Part shown: one piece after another, positions 17,605 through 26,656 of the stretch | How positions within the stretch are numbered: position 1 is the first letter of the stretch | Layout of the letters: every line of letters begins with the position of its first letter | Assembly (NCBI GenBank): GCA_002470695.1 | Contig: DKNM01000070.1 | Location: forward strand, 1-52,046 | Direction of reading: 5' to 3' | DNA: 52,046 bases | From: Candidatus Neomicrothrix sp. UBA7388 | GTDB lineage: Bacteria > Actinomycetota > Acidimicrobiia > Acidimicrobiales > Poriferisodalaceae | Made by a program: the position numbers and the translations under genes | The notes under the pieces: model-generated | Seen by the model: the letters and a program-made list of their open reading frames with translations, nothing else | Database searches by the model: none | Told to the model about the DNA's origin: nothing

Positions 17605-18375
17605 ATGGGTTTGATGGACGGGAAGAAACTGCTTATCACGGGGGTGTTGACTGACGCTTCCTTGGCTTTCGAGGTAGCAAAATTAGCTCAGCTCGAAGGA
17701 GCAGAAGTTGTTTTGACGGGCGCAGGAAGAGCGATGCGTTTGACAGAACGCACAGCCAAGAAGCTGCCTGAACCCTGCGATGTATTGCCGCTTGATGTAA
17801 CGGAACCGGCCGAGATAGAAGCAGTAGCGACCGAACTCGGTGAACGTTGGGGCCGGGTGGATGGCGTTTTACATGCAATAGGCTTCGCTCCCGAAGCATG
17901 TCTCGGCGGAAATTTCCTGAATGCCGACTGGGACGACGTTAGCGTGGCGCTGCACGTGTCGGCGTACAGCCTTAAAGCTCTGGCCGGAGGTCTACAACCA
18001 CTACTCGCAGAAGCAAAAGGCAACGTTGTGGGGTTAACCTTTGATGCCTCAGTTGCTTGGCCGGTTTACGACTGGATGGGTGTAGCGAAATCGGCCTTCG
18101 AGTCAACTGCTAGGTATCTGGCTAAGAGTTTGGGACCCGACGGAATTCGGGTGAACCTAGTTTCGGCTGGTCCTATTAGGACGATGGCGGCAAAGTCCAT
18201 ACCAGGCTTTTCCGACTTTGAGGATGCTTGGCAGGCTAGAGCTCCCATGGGATGGGACGTCAACGATCAGCATTCGGTCGCGCGTACGACCTTGGCAATG
18301 ATGTCCGATTGGTTTCCAATGACTACTGGAGAAATAATTCACGTTGACGGCGGATATCACGCAATGGGCGCATAG
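17605..18375 (+). CDS. fabI: Enoyl-ACP reductase, InhA/FabI type
   Basis: This NADH-dependent enzyme reduces enoyl-ACP in fatty acid elongation. The 256 residues start MGLMDGKKLLITGVLTDASLA, close to mycobacterial InhA. The nucleotide segments LDVTEP and HAIGFAP follow. The active site is VYDWMGVAK with Tyr155 and Lys162, and AGPIRTMAAKSIPGF forms the substrate loop. The end is DGGYHAMGA. A GGAGG ribosome site at 17591-17595 precedes the ATG. It stands alone on the plus strand, convergent with the CNNM genes 26 bases later. It looks more like InhA than like E. coli FabI; mycolate synthesis should not be inferred from it alone. Confidence 0.93.
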   Translation: MGLMDGKKLLITGVLTDASLAFEVAKLAQLEGAEVVLTGAGRAMRLTERTAKKLPEPCDVLPLDVTEPAEIEAVATELGERWGRVDGVLHAIGFAPEACLGGNFLNADWDDVSVALHVSAYSLKALAGGLQPLLAEAKGNVVGLTFDASVAWPVYDWMGVAKSAFESTARYLAKSLGPDGIRVNLVSAGPIRTMAAKSIPGFSDFEDAWQARAPMGWDVNDQHSVARTTLAMMSDWFPMTTGEIIHVDGGYHAMGA

Positions 18376-18401
18376 GGAACCACAAACGAAGGGTTGCTCT
18401 A

Positions 18402-19424
18402 CTAGTCTTCCAACAGAGTTCCGACAAGGCCGCGCATTACATCATCGAGCGTGAGCACTCCGAAGTTGACTCCCTCATAAGTCACCAAGGCCAAGTGGAT
18501 CTGAGATCTCCGCATGAGTTCAAGAACGTCGGGAAGTCTTGCGCTCTGATTTACTCTTAACATTGGACGAATTAAGGCCGGCCGTAAAATTTCTTCTTTG
18601 CGTTCGACCCGCAACAGATCCTTACTGTGCACGAAACCTCGCACATCGTTAATGTCTCGCCCGTATACAACTAGGCGGGTGTGGCCAGTACGGACGATCT
18701 GCGCTTCAATTTCGTGAATCGGTGAATCAACGAGGACTGCATCAACCTCTTCCATAGGCGCCATCACCGATGTCACTTCCGCTTCGCTAAAAGTCAAAGC
18801 GCTTTCGATCAGTGCGTATTCCTCGTGATCGATCAAACCCTGATCGTGGGATTCATCAACCATGAGCAGCAACTCGGCACTAGTCGTCGCCTCATCAAGT
18901 TCTGAAGCTGGCTCCACACGAAACACGCGCAATAACCCGTTAACAAGGTAGTTAAGTGTCCGAATAATTGGGCCGGCCAAAGCTAGATATACAGCCATAG
19001 GGCGGGCGAGAATCAGCAAAGTCCGCTGGGGGCCAGTAATTGCCAGACTTTTGGGGACCATCTCGCCGAGGACCATGTGAACGACAACGACAAAACTGAG
19101 AGCAATCGCAAAGCTAACCGAATGGAGCAGCGTCTTATCTAGTTCCACGAATCGTTGAATTGCTTTTTCGAGAAGTGACGCTACGGCAGGCTCAGCCAGT
19201 CGACCTAGCACGAGCGAGCAGACGGTGATGCCAAGTTGAGCGCCCCCTAGAGCGTTCAAAACATCTCTTTGGAGGCGCTGAGCAGCCTTAGCGGACTTTT
19301 TCCCAGAAGCCGCTTCGGAGTCAATTGCCGATTTCATTGCGCCGAGGAGACCAAACTCCAGAGCGACAAAAGCTCCGTTTAACAAAACCAAAAGGGAGCC
19401 AACCAATATCGCCAAAACGGTCAC
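18402..19424 (-). CDS. CNNM/CBS-domain membrane protein (second of pair)
   Basis: A 340-residue HlyC/CorC-family protein. An N-terminal CNNM transmembrane domain of about 180 residues includes GGAQLGITVCSLVLG and HMVLGEMVPKSLAI. Two CBS domains follow (SVMAPMEEVDAVLV, RGFVHSKDLL, and VTYEGVNFGVLTLDDVMRGLVG). Relatives transport or regulate Mg2+ or other cations; older names call them hemolysins. It lacks the C-terminal CorC/HlyC domain present in its upstream paralogue. The GTG start overlaps that gene's stop by 4 bases, suggesting the two are made together. Confidence 0.9.
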   Translation of the reverse strand: MTVLAILVGSLLVLLNGAFVALEFGLLGAMKSAIDSEAASGKKSAKAAQRLQRDVLNALGGAQLGITVCSLVLGRLAEPAVASLLEKAIQRFVELDKTLLHSVSFAIALSFVVVVHMVLGEMVPKSLAITGPQRTLLILARPMAVYLALAGPIIRTLNYLVNGLLRVFRVEPASELDEATTSAELLLMVDESHDQGLIDHEEYALIESALTFSEAEVTSVMAPMEEVDAVLVDSPIHEIEAQIVRTGHTRLVVYGRDINDVRGFVHSKDLLRVERKEEILRPALIRPMLRVNQSARLPDVLELMRRSQIHLALVTYEGVNFGVLTLDDVMRGLVGTLLED

Positions 19425-20752
19425 TGCGTTTCACCTTGATCCGCTAAAGAATCGCGAACGTCGACCTTGTTCTCAACGGCGACTTCGGAAATACGCAGGT
19501 TGTCCATCCTTAGGATTTCGAATCTCCAGCTCTCCCACTCAAGTCGATCCCCGACAAGCGGTATAGATCCGAATCGTTCGAGGAGAAACCCGGCGATTGT
19601 CTCGTATGGTCCTTCAGGCAGACGCAGACCTATAAGGTCTTCAACGTCTCCTCTCGACTTGAGTCCGTCGAGGATGTAACGCCCATCTTTTTTCTCTCCG
19701 GTAGTCCGCAGTGGCTCGTCATACTCATCAGAAATATCCCCTACCAGTTCTTCTAGGATGTCTTCTCGCGTTATAAGTCCAGCTGTTCCGCCGTGCTCGT
19801 CAACCACCACAGCCAATCGACTCTTGGCTACTTCAAGATCAAGCAGGACGCCATCAAGCTCTCGATGTTCTGGAACAATTACGGCAGGTCGGAGAATTTG
19901 CGACAGCGGGTTGTGCTCACGTTCTTCCGCCCTCATCGCAAAAACGTCTTTCACTTCAACTATTCCCACGATGTCATCAGTGTCATGGCCGGTAACGGGA
20001 AATCTCGAATATCCACTTTCTACGGCGACCTCGACTAAGTCTGCGATCGTCGCTGAATGTTTTAATCCCACCATCGAAGTTCGTGGAGTCAACGCATCCG
20101 CCGCATCTTTCTTCGATAATCGAAGCGTTCGCGTAATTAGAAGAGCTTCATCGGCGCCAATAGTTCTAGCGCTCGATGCTCTGACAAGGTGTTCCAAGTC
20201 TTCAAGGGATCTCAAGGACCTAAGTTCCTCGACTGGCTCTATACCAACTAAGCGCAGGAGGCGATTGGCTAGGCCGTTGAAGGTAGCAGTTACTGGTGCT
20301 GAGATAACCCCGTACACCCTCAAAATTGGACCAAGCCAAAGCCCTGTTCCTAACGGCCGAGAGATTGCTATGTTCTTTGGTGCTAGCTCCCCGAAAACCA
20401 TTTGTATGACAGCTGCGATAGCAATCGCTATGCCAGCTTGAGCGGGGCCGGAAGTCGCAGTGAATCCAGGTAAATAGCGCAGAAGCTCACCGATCGTTCC
20501 CTCAGCGAGAAAACCAAGTAACAAGGAAGTGACGGTTATACCAAGCTGCGCTCCCCCCAAGTGAAAGCTAAGACGGCTCAAAAGTTTTTGAACCGTGCGG
20601 GCTCTGCGATGCCCTTCGTTGGCCATAATTTCGACGCGTTCTACATCCATCGCAACGAGACAGAACTCGCCTGCGACGAAGATGCCGTTTAGCGCTATCA
20701 AGGTAACTACGGCTGCTATTCCAATCGCCGGGTCGATGATTCTTACCTCCAT
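19421..20752 (-). CDS. CNNM/CBS/CorC-domain membrane protein (first of pair)
   Basis: From the ATG at 20752 the protein has 443 residues: a CNNM membrane domain (about 5-195), two CBS domains and a C-terminal CorC/HlyC domain (DGRYILDGLKSRGDVEDLIG onward). The block GGAQLGITVTSLLLGFLAEG and the motif FGELAPKNIAI are diagnostic. An in-frame ATG at 20848 would add 32 poorly conserved residues and run into the divergent ABC gene, so the later start is preferred. It is probably a cation transporter or its regulator; the two paralogues may form a heteromer. Confidence 0.9.
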   Translation of the reverse strand: MEVRIIDPAIGIAAVVTLIALNGIFVAGEFCLVAMDVERVEIMANEGHRRARTVQKLLSRLSFHLGGAQLGITVTSLLLGFLAEGTIGELLRYLPGFTATSGPAQAGIAIAIAAVIQMVFGELAPKNIAISRPLGTGLWLGPILRVYGVISAPVTATFNGLANRLLRLVGIEPVEELRSLRSLEDLEHLVRASSARTIGADEALLITRTLRLSKKDAADALTPRTSMVGLKHSATIADLVEVAVESGYSRFPVTGHDTDDIVGIVEVKDVFAMRAEEREHNPLSQILRPAVIVPEHRELDGVLLDLEVAKSRLAVVVDEHGGTAGLITREDILEELVGDISDEYDEPLRTTGEKKDGRYILDGLKSRGDVEDLIGLRLPEGPYETIAGFLLERFGSIPLVGDRLEWESWRFEILRMDNLRISEVAVENKVDVRDSLADQGETQ

Positions 20753-20801
20753 CTTCGAATGTAAATCCGAACCTGCCCAATGCCAAGGTAGCCTCGGACA
20801 G

Positions 20802-22652
20802 ATGCCCGGGGACAACATCATTTTTGAACCGGTGCAGAAAAGTTCCACTTACCCCCGAGTCACTGAGAGAATTCGTTCGGATAAATCTCTCGGTTGGTTG
20901 AGACGACTTCAACCAATCGTCATGACACACCGCTGGCGGATTGCGTGCTCCGTTTTGGCGGCAGTTGTCGCAATGGTTGCTCAGATACTTGTTCCGCGTG
21001 TGGTTGGTTTAGCGGTGGATAGATCTTTGATTGACGAGACAAGCGGCTTGACGGGTTTTGTTCTAGTTCTTCTCGTGCTTGGAGCACTTCGGGCAACCGC
21101 TACATTCGCCTACCGCTACGGACTTTACGGGATGGCTTTCAAGGTTGAATACCAATTAAGAAACATGCTCTTTGAGCACTTGGGACAATTGTCGTTTTCT
21201 TTCTTCGACCGGGTGCAAAGCGGACAAATAATCAGCCGGGCAAATTCTGATATCAGGTCAGTGCAAATGTTTATGGCGTTTGCGCCGATCATGGCTGTGC
21301 AGTTTCTGAGTTTCATTATCGCAATCGGTTTAATGGCCGCTATTAGCATTCCGTTGACAGCTATAACGATGGTCGCCCTTCCAGGAGTTTTCGCAATCGG
21401 CCAGCGCTTGCGAAAAGTAATGTTCCCGTTGTCTTGGGTTATCCAATCGCGTCAAGCAGAAATTGCCACTGTCGTCGACGAGTCGGTGAACGGCGTACGT
21501 GTGGTTAAAGCATTCGCTTCCGAACAACAGCAGATAGAGACTCTGGCAAAAGGAGCCCAGCGACTCCGCTGGGCAAATATGGTGCAGCATCGAACGCGAG
21601 CATCTCATACGCCTCTCATAGAAAATCTTCCCAGAATCGCTCTTGCTGTTGTGCTTCTCGTCGGTGGCCTTCAAACGATTGACGGAGCGCTAAGCGTTGG
21701 GGACCTCATTTCATTTAACCTTTACATTCTTCTGCTGCAGGCACCATTTCGTTTTATCGGAATGCTTCTAATTCTTGGTCAGCGTGCGAAAGCTTCAGCA
21801 GAACGTATTTTCGAAATTCTTGACGAACCCCCCGCCGTAGAAGATCGTCCCGGGGCTATAGACCTTTTCGATGCGCACGGTGCTGTGTCTTTTAAGGACG
21901 TGAGATTCGCATACGGGACCGAAACCGTCGGTGGAAACCCGGGTAACGAAGAAGCGCCCGTTGTCCTAAACGGCTTTTCGCTAGACATACCCGCTGGTCA
22001 AACAGTGGCCATCGTGGGCAAGACCGGTTCAGGAAAATCTACTATTGCTCGGCTACTTCTTCGGTTCTACGAACCTCAAGCCGGCCAAGTAAGGCTTGAC
22101 GATAAGGAGATTGCGGCAATAACTCAAAGGAGCTTGCGTTCCACCATCAGTCTGGTGCCGGATGAGCCTTTTCTGTTCTCGACAAGTATTTTTGAGAATA
22201 TTTCTTATGGTAAGCCTGACGCCACAAGAGGCGAGGTGGAGGCGGCAGCAAAAGCTGCTCAGGCCCACGGCTTTATATCGGAACTCGAATCGGGCTACGA
22301 CACAGTGGTTGGGGAACGCGGCTATGACTTGTCTGGGGGCCAACGCCAACGAATCTCGCTTGCACGGCTATTTCTCCAAAGCCCTAGCGTGATTTTGCTG
22401 GACGATTCCACTAGCGCAATTGATGTTGAGATCGAACAGTCCATCCACCAAGCTTTGAAAAGTCTCTTACAGGATAGAACTACTATCGTCATAGCTCACC
22501 GGCTATCAACAATCGCTCTAGCTGACAGAGTCGTACTCATTGATAAGGGCAAAGTCATTGCCGATGGCACCCATCGCCAGTTGTTATTGAATGAACCGCG
22601 CTACATCGAGACGTTGGAAGCTTCGACCGAGACGGGTGAACCATGGTCATGA
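20802..22652 (+). CDS. ABC exporter half-transporter, degenerate ATP site subunit
   Basis: A 616-residue half-transporter with a six-helix membrane domain and a C-terminal ATPase. Walker A is GKTGSGKST (406-414) and the signature is LSGGQ (510-514). The catalytic Glu after Walker B is Asp535 (LLDDSTSAID). The Q-loop Gln is also replaced, by Asp454 (VPDEPFLF). With the partner encoded next, this fits a heterodimeric type IV exporter with one degenerate site. The ATG at 20802 is chosen because the upstream 69 residues are antisense to the CNNM gene. The substrate (lipid or drug) is unknown. Confidence 0.92.
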   Translation: MPGDNIIFEPVQKSSTYPRVTERIRSDKSLGWLRRLQPIVMTHRWRIACSVLAAVVAMVAQILVPRVVGLAVDRSLIDETSGLTGFVLVLLVLGALRATATFAYRYGLYGMAFKVEYQLRNMLFEHLGQLSFSFFDRVQSGQIISRANSDIRSVQMFMAFAPIMAVQFLSFIIAIGLMAAISIPLTAITMVALPGVFAIGQRLRKVMFPLSWVIQSRQAEIATVVDESVNGVRVVKAFASEQQQIETLAKGAQRLRWANMVQHRTRASHTPLIENLPRIALAVVLLVGGLQTIDGALSVGDLISFNLYILLLQAPFRFIGMLLILGQRAKASAERIFEILDEPPAVEDRPGAIDLFDAHGAVSFKDVRFAYGTETVGGNPGNEEAPVVLNGFSLDIPAGQTVAIVGKTGSGKSTIARLLLRFYEPQAGQVRLDDKEIAAITQRSLRSTISLVPDEPFLFSTSIFENISYGKPDATRGEVEAAAKAAQAHGFISELESGYDTVVGERGYDLSGGQRQRISLARLFLQSPSVILLDDSTSAIDVEIEQSIHQALKSLLQDRTTIVIAHRLSTIALADRVVLIDKGKVIADGTHRQLLLNEPRYIETLEASTETGEPWS

Positions 22653-24580
22653 TGGGAGCCCCTGGTGGCGGCGCCTTCGCGGGACCTAGCGCCACTCAAT
22701 CCAGCGCGAGCGCAGGTTTGCCTTTCGCCGGAGTTCCTTCTGAGATGGAGCAAGGCGCATCTAGAATCTTGGCCAACGAGCCACAACACCCCGAACCCGT
22801 GTTGTCGTTTCGACGAATCGCTGAACGGACTACCCGACTCACTCTCCGTTCTCTGTTCGAAAACCGCTTGGGAGCAGCCCTGTGGGGCTTAGTCTTACTA
22901 GCAATTGAAACCGTGACCGCGTTGTTGGGTCCCGTTTTAACCCAGCAAGGTATCGACAACGGAGTAATGCAAAGCAACCGCGACGCCCTTTATTTCGCTG
23001 TTTTTTTGTTTGCCTTAGTGATCATCATCAATGCATTAACAAGCTTCTGGCGGCAACGGTGGAACGGACGCCTAGGCGAAGACATCATGTATGACGTTCG
23101 GGTGGAGCTATTCAGCCACTACCAGCGGATGGGTCTGGATTGGTACACCTCAGAGAAGTCGGGAGTTCTGTTGAGCAGAATGACTTCTGACGTAGAAGCG
23201 CTCACACTTTTGGTAAACGAAGGCTTCGTTAATTTAGTAATTCAAGGGCTTACCGTTTCAGTCGTCACAGTAGTTCTGTTCTCCTACAATCCCGTTTTAG
23301 CTCTCCTGCTTTTGGGACTGGTATTGCCCCCATTAGTGGTTATGACACTTTGGTTTCGGTCTGTCAGTGAGCGCGGCTACGCAAGTGTCCGGGACAAAAT
23401 AGCTTCTGTTCTCGCTGACCTATCCGAAAACCTTTCAGGCGTGCGAGTTATTGCCGCTCTCAATCGCCGACGTCAAAACGCTGAACTTCATCGCAATGTT
23501 GTCGGCAAATATCTCGATGCAAACTTGTACACCGCCAGGGCTGGAGCAATTTACGGTCCAGCCACAGAGGGCATCGGCATCGCCGCACAAGCAATCGTTC
23601 TTCTAGTTGGCGGGTGGATGGTTTTAGATGGTTCTCTTCAGGTCGGAGAGTTAGCGGCGTTCGTCCTATTCGTAAACACCTTTTTCGCGCCGATTCAGCA
23701 GATGGTTCAGCTGTACAACACCTACCAGCAAGGCCAATCGGGTCTTCACAAAATTAGTCAGATATTAAGTACTCAACCATCGGTGCCCGAAAACCCAGAT
23801 GCCCTGCCCTTACCGGCTATTGAAGGTCGCATTCGCTTTGATTCCGTGCACTTCCAATACAACGAAGGGCCCGAGATACTCACTAATTTGAACCTTGAGA
23901 TCCAACCAGGCGAAACCTTCGCTTTTGTCGGTCCGACAGGAGCTGGGAAGAGCACCATCGCAAAGTTAATTAGTCGCTTTTACGACCCCATTCGCGGCAA
24001 GGTTCTTATTGATGAGCACGACCTCAAAGCCGTCACACTCGATTCGCTGCGGACTCAATTAGGTGTAGTTCCCCAAGAGCCATTTCTCTTCCACGGAACG
24101 ATCCGAGACAACGTTGCTTTTGCTCGACCCGACGCAACTGACGAAGAAGTGCTTGTCGCAATCAAGCACGTCGGCCTCGAAGAAACTGTTGGCGGACTCG
24201 CTGAAGGGATTCATACTCTGGTGCACGAGCGAGGTGTTTCGCTATCGGCAGGTGAGCGCCAACTAATAGCCCTTGCGAGAGCGTTCTTATCGCGACCACG
24301 CGTGCTGGTTTTAGACGAAGCCACTTCAAGTTTAGATCTTCACTCGGAAGCCAAAGTTGAGAGAGTTCTTGACGGACTTCTCGAGGGTCGCACAGCCATC
24401 CTCATTGCTCACCGACTTGCGACGGCCATGAAAGCAGACCGGATAGCAGTGGTAGATGCGGGCGGGATCATCGAGCTCGGCTCCCACCAAGAACTAATGG
24501 ACCTAGGCGGCCGTTATTCGGAAATGTTTGCTACTTGGTCCTCCCACTCCGATGATTCCTTAGATCAGCTTTCGGATTAA
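22643..24580 (+). CDS. ABC exporter half-transporter, catalytic partner subunit
   Basis: A 645-residue half-transporter whose start overlaps the previous gene by 10 bases. The N-terminus is a Gly/Ala/Pro-rich extension of about 60 residues. The membrane domain and ATPase follow, with Walker A GPTGAGKS (430-437), Q-loop VPQEPFLF, signature LSAGE (534-538) and the intact catalytic Glu559 (VLVLDEATSSLD). The altered signature (LSAGE for LSGGQ) faces the partner's Asp535 site, and the partner's LSGGQ faces this subunit's Glu559. That is the asymmetric pattern expected of heterodimeric exporters such as TM287/288. Confidence 0.92.
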   Translation: MVMMGAPGGGAFAGPSATQSSASAGLPFAGVPSEMEQGASRILANEPQHPEPVLSFRRIAERTTRLTLRSLFENRLGAALWGLVLLAIETVTALLGPVLTQQGIDNGVMQSNRDALYFAVFLFALVIIINALTSFWRQRWNGRLGEDIMYDVRVELFSHYQRMGLDWYTSEKSGVLLSRMTSDVEALTLLVNEGFVNLVIQGLTVSVVTVVLFSYNPVLALLLLGLVLPPLVVMTLWFRSVSERGYASVRDKIASVLADLSENLSGVRVIAALNRRRQNAELHRNVVGKYLDANLYTARAGAIYGPATEGIGIAAQAIVLLVGGWMVLDGSLQVGELAAFVLFVNTFFAPIQQMVQLYNTYQQGQSGLHKISQILSTQPSVPENPDALPLPAIEGRIRFDSVHFQYNEGPEILTNLNLEIQPGETFAFVGPTGAGKSTIAKLISRFYDPIRGKVLIDEHDLKAVTLDSLRTQLGVVPQEPFLFHGTIRDNVAFARPDATDEEVLVAIKHVGLEETVGGLAEGIHTLVHERGVSLSAGERQLIALARAFLSRPRVLVLDEATSSLDLHSEAKVERVLDGLLEGRTAILIAHRLATAMKADRIAVVDAGGIIELGSHQELMDLGGRYSEMFATWSSHSDDSLDQLSD

Positions 24581-24606
24581 TGGAAGCAATCTGGCAAGCT
24601 TGACCT

Positions 24607-25401
24607 GTGGAAAGCCACTCCCCGACAGTCGAACTCACAAATGTGTCAGTCAAGTATGAGGACAAGGTCGTCCTTGCGCCATTGGATTTGGTGATTAATC
24701 CGACCGAAAGATGGGTTGTTCTGGGCCCGAATGGAAGTGGGAAAACTAGTCTGATTAAAATTTTGTCGCTCTACCGCTATCCCACTTCGGGAACGGTAAG
24801 GGTCCTTGGTGAAACTTGGGGCGCTACCGACATTCGAGAATTACGACGGCGGATTGGTTTGGCTTCGTCGTCTCTACGTGATCAGTTTCGAGCCGACATC
24901 AGTGCCTTCGATATTGTTATGACAGCCAGGTTCGCAGCACTCGAAACTTGGTGGCATGACTACACCGAGGCGGACCGTAGCGCAGCGCTTGGGTGTCTCC
25001 AGCGAGTTGGCGCCGACTTGCTAAGAGACCGAAAATTTCACACTTTGTCATCAGGGGAACAGCAACGAGTGCAGCTCGCCCGAACTTTGATGGGCGACCC
25101 AGGTTTACTGCTGCTTGACGAGCCAACTGCTGGCTTGGATCTGGCTGGAAGAGAGCAGCTTGTAAGCACATTAGCTACCGTCGCAGCCGACGCGTCTACC
25201 CCAGCGACGGTCCTAGTAACGCACCATACGGATGAAATTCCTCCAGGGTTCACACATGGCCTCCTCCTGAAGAATGGGGAGGCAATGGCTTGCGGCCCGA
25301 TCGATGAGATTCTTACTAAAGATTCCCTCTCCGAGTGTTTTGGTTTACAACTTGAGCTCGAAAATCGGGATGGACGTTGGCTATCTTGGGCTAGCAACTA
25401 A
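24607..25401 (+). CDS. Stand-alone ABC transporter ATP-binding protein
   Basis: A 264-residue ABC ATPase with GPNGSGKTS (Walker A), LSSGEQQRVQLAR (signature) and LLLLDEPTAGLD (Walker B), plus the H-loop VTHHTDE. The sequence resembles YlmA/ModF-like ATPases. The start is GTG at 24607. No membrane subunit is encoded beside it, so it may pair with a permease elsewhere or have a non-transport role. It is 26 bases after the exporter pair and 7 bases before a methyltransferase gene, so it could be in the same transcript. Confidence 0.85.
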   Translation: MESHSPTVELTNVSVKYEDKVVLAPLDLVINPTERWVVLGPNGSGKTSLIKILSLYRYPTSGTVRVLGETWGATDIRELRRRIGLASSSLRDQFRADISAFDIVMTARFAALETWWHDYTEADRSAALGCLQRVGADLLRDRKFHTLSSGEQQRVQLARTLMGDPGLLLLDEPTAGLDLAGREQLVSTLATVAADASTPATVLVTHHTDEIPPGFTHGLLLKNGEAMACGPIDEILTKDSLSECFGLQLELENRDGRWLSWASN

Positions 25402-25408
25402 GTAGCCG

Positions 25409-26221
25409 ATGAGCGAATCGAACACCGAGAGAACGCAATCCAAAGTATTTGGTGAAGTCGCTGAGCTTTATCACGCTGTGAGGCCTGACTATCCCGACGG
25501 TCTTTACAATTGGATGATCGAAACTTCGTCAGTAAACGGGCATGACCTCCTACTAGACATCGGCTGTGGAACCGGCAAATCGTCTGCCCCGTTTCTTAGG
25601 CGTGGATTTACGGTGCTGGGGGTCGAACCTGATTCGATGATGGCTCGAGTAGCCTTACGCGAGCTCGGAGATCTAGACACTTTTTCTATTGAGCAGCTCC
25701 CACTCGATGAGCTTCGAACGATTCCTTCTCAGGCAAGCTTGGTGTACGCCGGCCAGTCTTGGCATTGGATGAACCCTGAAACACGTTTCGAAAGCGTTGC
25801 TTCTCTACTCAATCCCGACGGGTGGTTGTGTGTTTTTTGGAATCGACCGGAGCAGACGCAGCAATCGTTCGATACCGAAATGGATGCTCTTTACGACGAG
25901 CTTGCCCCCAGCCTTAACGCTGGATCCTCAAAAATTCGTTTGCCTGGATTGAAAGCGGCAATCGCAGCCGATAGCCCCAAGGATGAATTTGACTTGAGCG
26001 GACTTTTTGAGCCTGTTCACACTTATGAGGAGTCATGGGAAAAAGTGATGAGCAGTGACGAACATGTTCAAAGTCTTATGACCCAATCAGACCATCGGAT
26101 GCTTCCAGAGGAATCTCGCATTGAGCTATTTAGCAGGGTGCAAGAGTTAATTGACAACGATGGGGGCCGCTATAAGCAACGCTTCACCACTCACGCTTAT
26201 GCAGCGAGGCTTTCTGTCTGA
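25409..26221 (+). CDS. Class I SAM-dependent methyltransferase
   Basis: A 270-residue methyltransferase of the type 11 group. The N-terminus FGEVAELYHAVRPDYPDGLY leads to motif I LLLDIGCGTGKSS, followed by VLGVEPDSMMA (acidic residue binding the ribose) and the post-motif block YAGQSWHWMNPETRFE. Such proteins methylate small molecules or lipids; the substrate cannot be told. It is closely spaced after the ABC ATPase gene and 12 bases before a SnoaL-like gene. Confidence 0.88.
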   Translation: MSESNTERTQSKVFGEVAELYHAVRPDYPDGLYNWMIETSSVNGHDLLLDIGCGTGKSSAPFLRRGFTVLGVEPDSMMARVALRELGDLDTFSIEQLPLDELRTIPSQASLVYAGQSWHWMNPETRFESVASLLNPDGWLCVFWNRPEQTQQSFDTEMDALYDELAPSLNAGSSKIRLPGLKAAIAADSPKDEFDLSGLFEPVHTYEESWEKVMSSDEHVQSLMTQSDHRMLPEESRIELFSRVQELIDNDGGRYKQRFTTHAYAARLSV

Positions 26222-26233
26222 GAAAATCAAAGC

Positions 26234-26656
26234 ATGACAACTAACGAAGACAGAATTCGTTCTTACTTCGCAGCATGCAGCTCCGGCTCAAGCAGCGAAG
26301 TAGCTAGCCATTTTACTGAAGATGCCGTGATCTACGACACAAACCATCCGCCAATAATGTCGGCCGAAGCAATCGGTGATTTTTGGGCGCAAATTTGCGA
26401 CAAATGGGAGGGAGCGCGCTGGATCGTTGAGAGGGTGGTATCGAGCGGTGAGACTGCCGCTATTGAGTGGCGCATGGATGGAATAAACAACGGACAGGAT
26501 TTTCAAATTCGTGGGAGCGAGCACTACCAATTTGAGGGGTCCCATATCGCCGAAATTAGACAATATTGGACATTTGACTCTGAAGATCCTGGTGGCGGAT
26601 TGATTGATTACCCGTACATGCAACAAGACCGTTTAGGTTCAAATGACATCGTCTAA
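26234..26656 (+). CDS. SnoaL/NTF2-like protein
   Basis: A 140-residue protein of the cone-shaped alpha-beta barrel group used by SnoaL-type cyclases, isomerases and many uncharacterised proteins. Visible features are the helix EDRIRSYFAACSSGSSSEVASHF, the strand DAVIYDTNHPPIM, and strands VERVVSSGETAAIEWRM and IAEIRQYWTF. Catalytic residues cannot be assigned. Its stop overlaps the thioesterase start by 14 bases, suggesting coupling with that gene. Confidence 0.75.
   Translation: MTTNEDRIRSYFAACSSGSSSEVASHFTEDAVIYDTNHPPIMSAEAIGDFWAQICDKWEGARWIVERVVSSGETAAIEWRMDGINNGQDFQIRGSEHYQFEGSHIAEIRQYWTFDSEDPGGGLIDYPYMQQDRLGSNDIV

Noticed and set aside
19758..20441. 227-codon open frame on the plus strand across the CNNM gene
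   Set aside because: It is antisense to a clear CNNM/CBS gene, its product is Ser/Arg/Thr-rich with no recognisable domain, and it has no ribosome site.
20595..20801. 69-residue N-terminal extension of the ABC exporter subunit
   Set aside because: The segment is antisense to the start of the CNNM gene and has no exporter features; the ATG at 20802 fits better.
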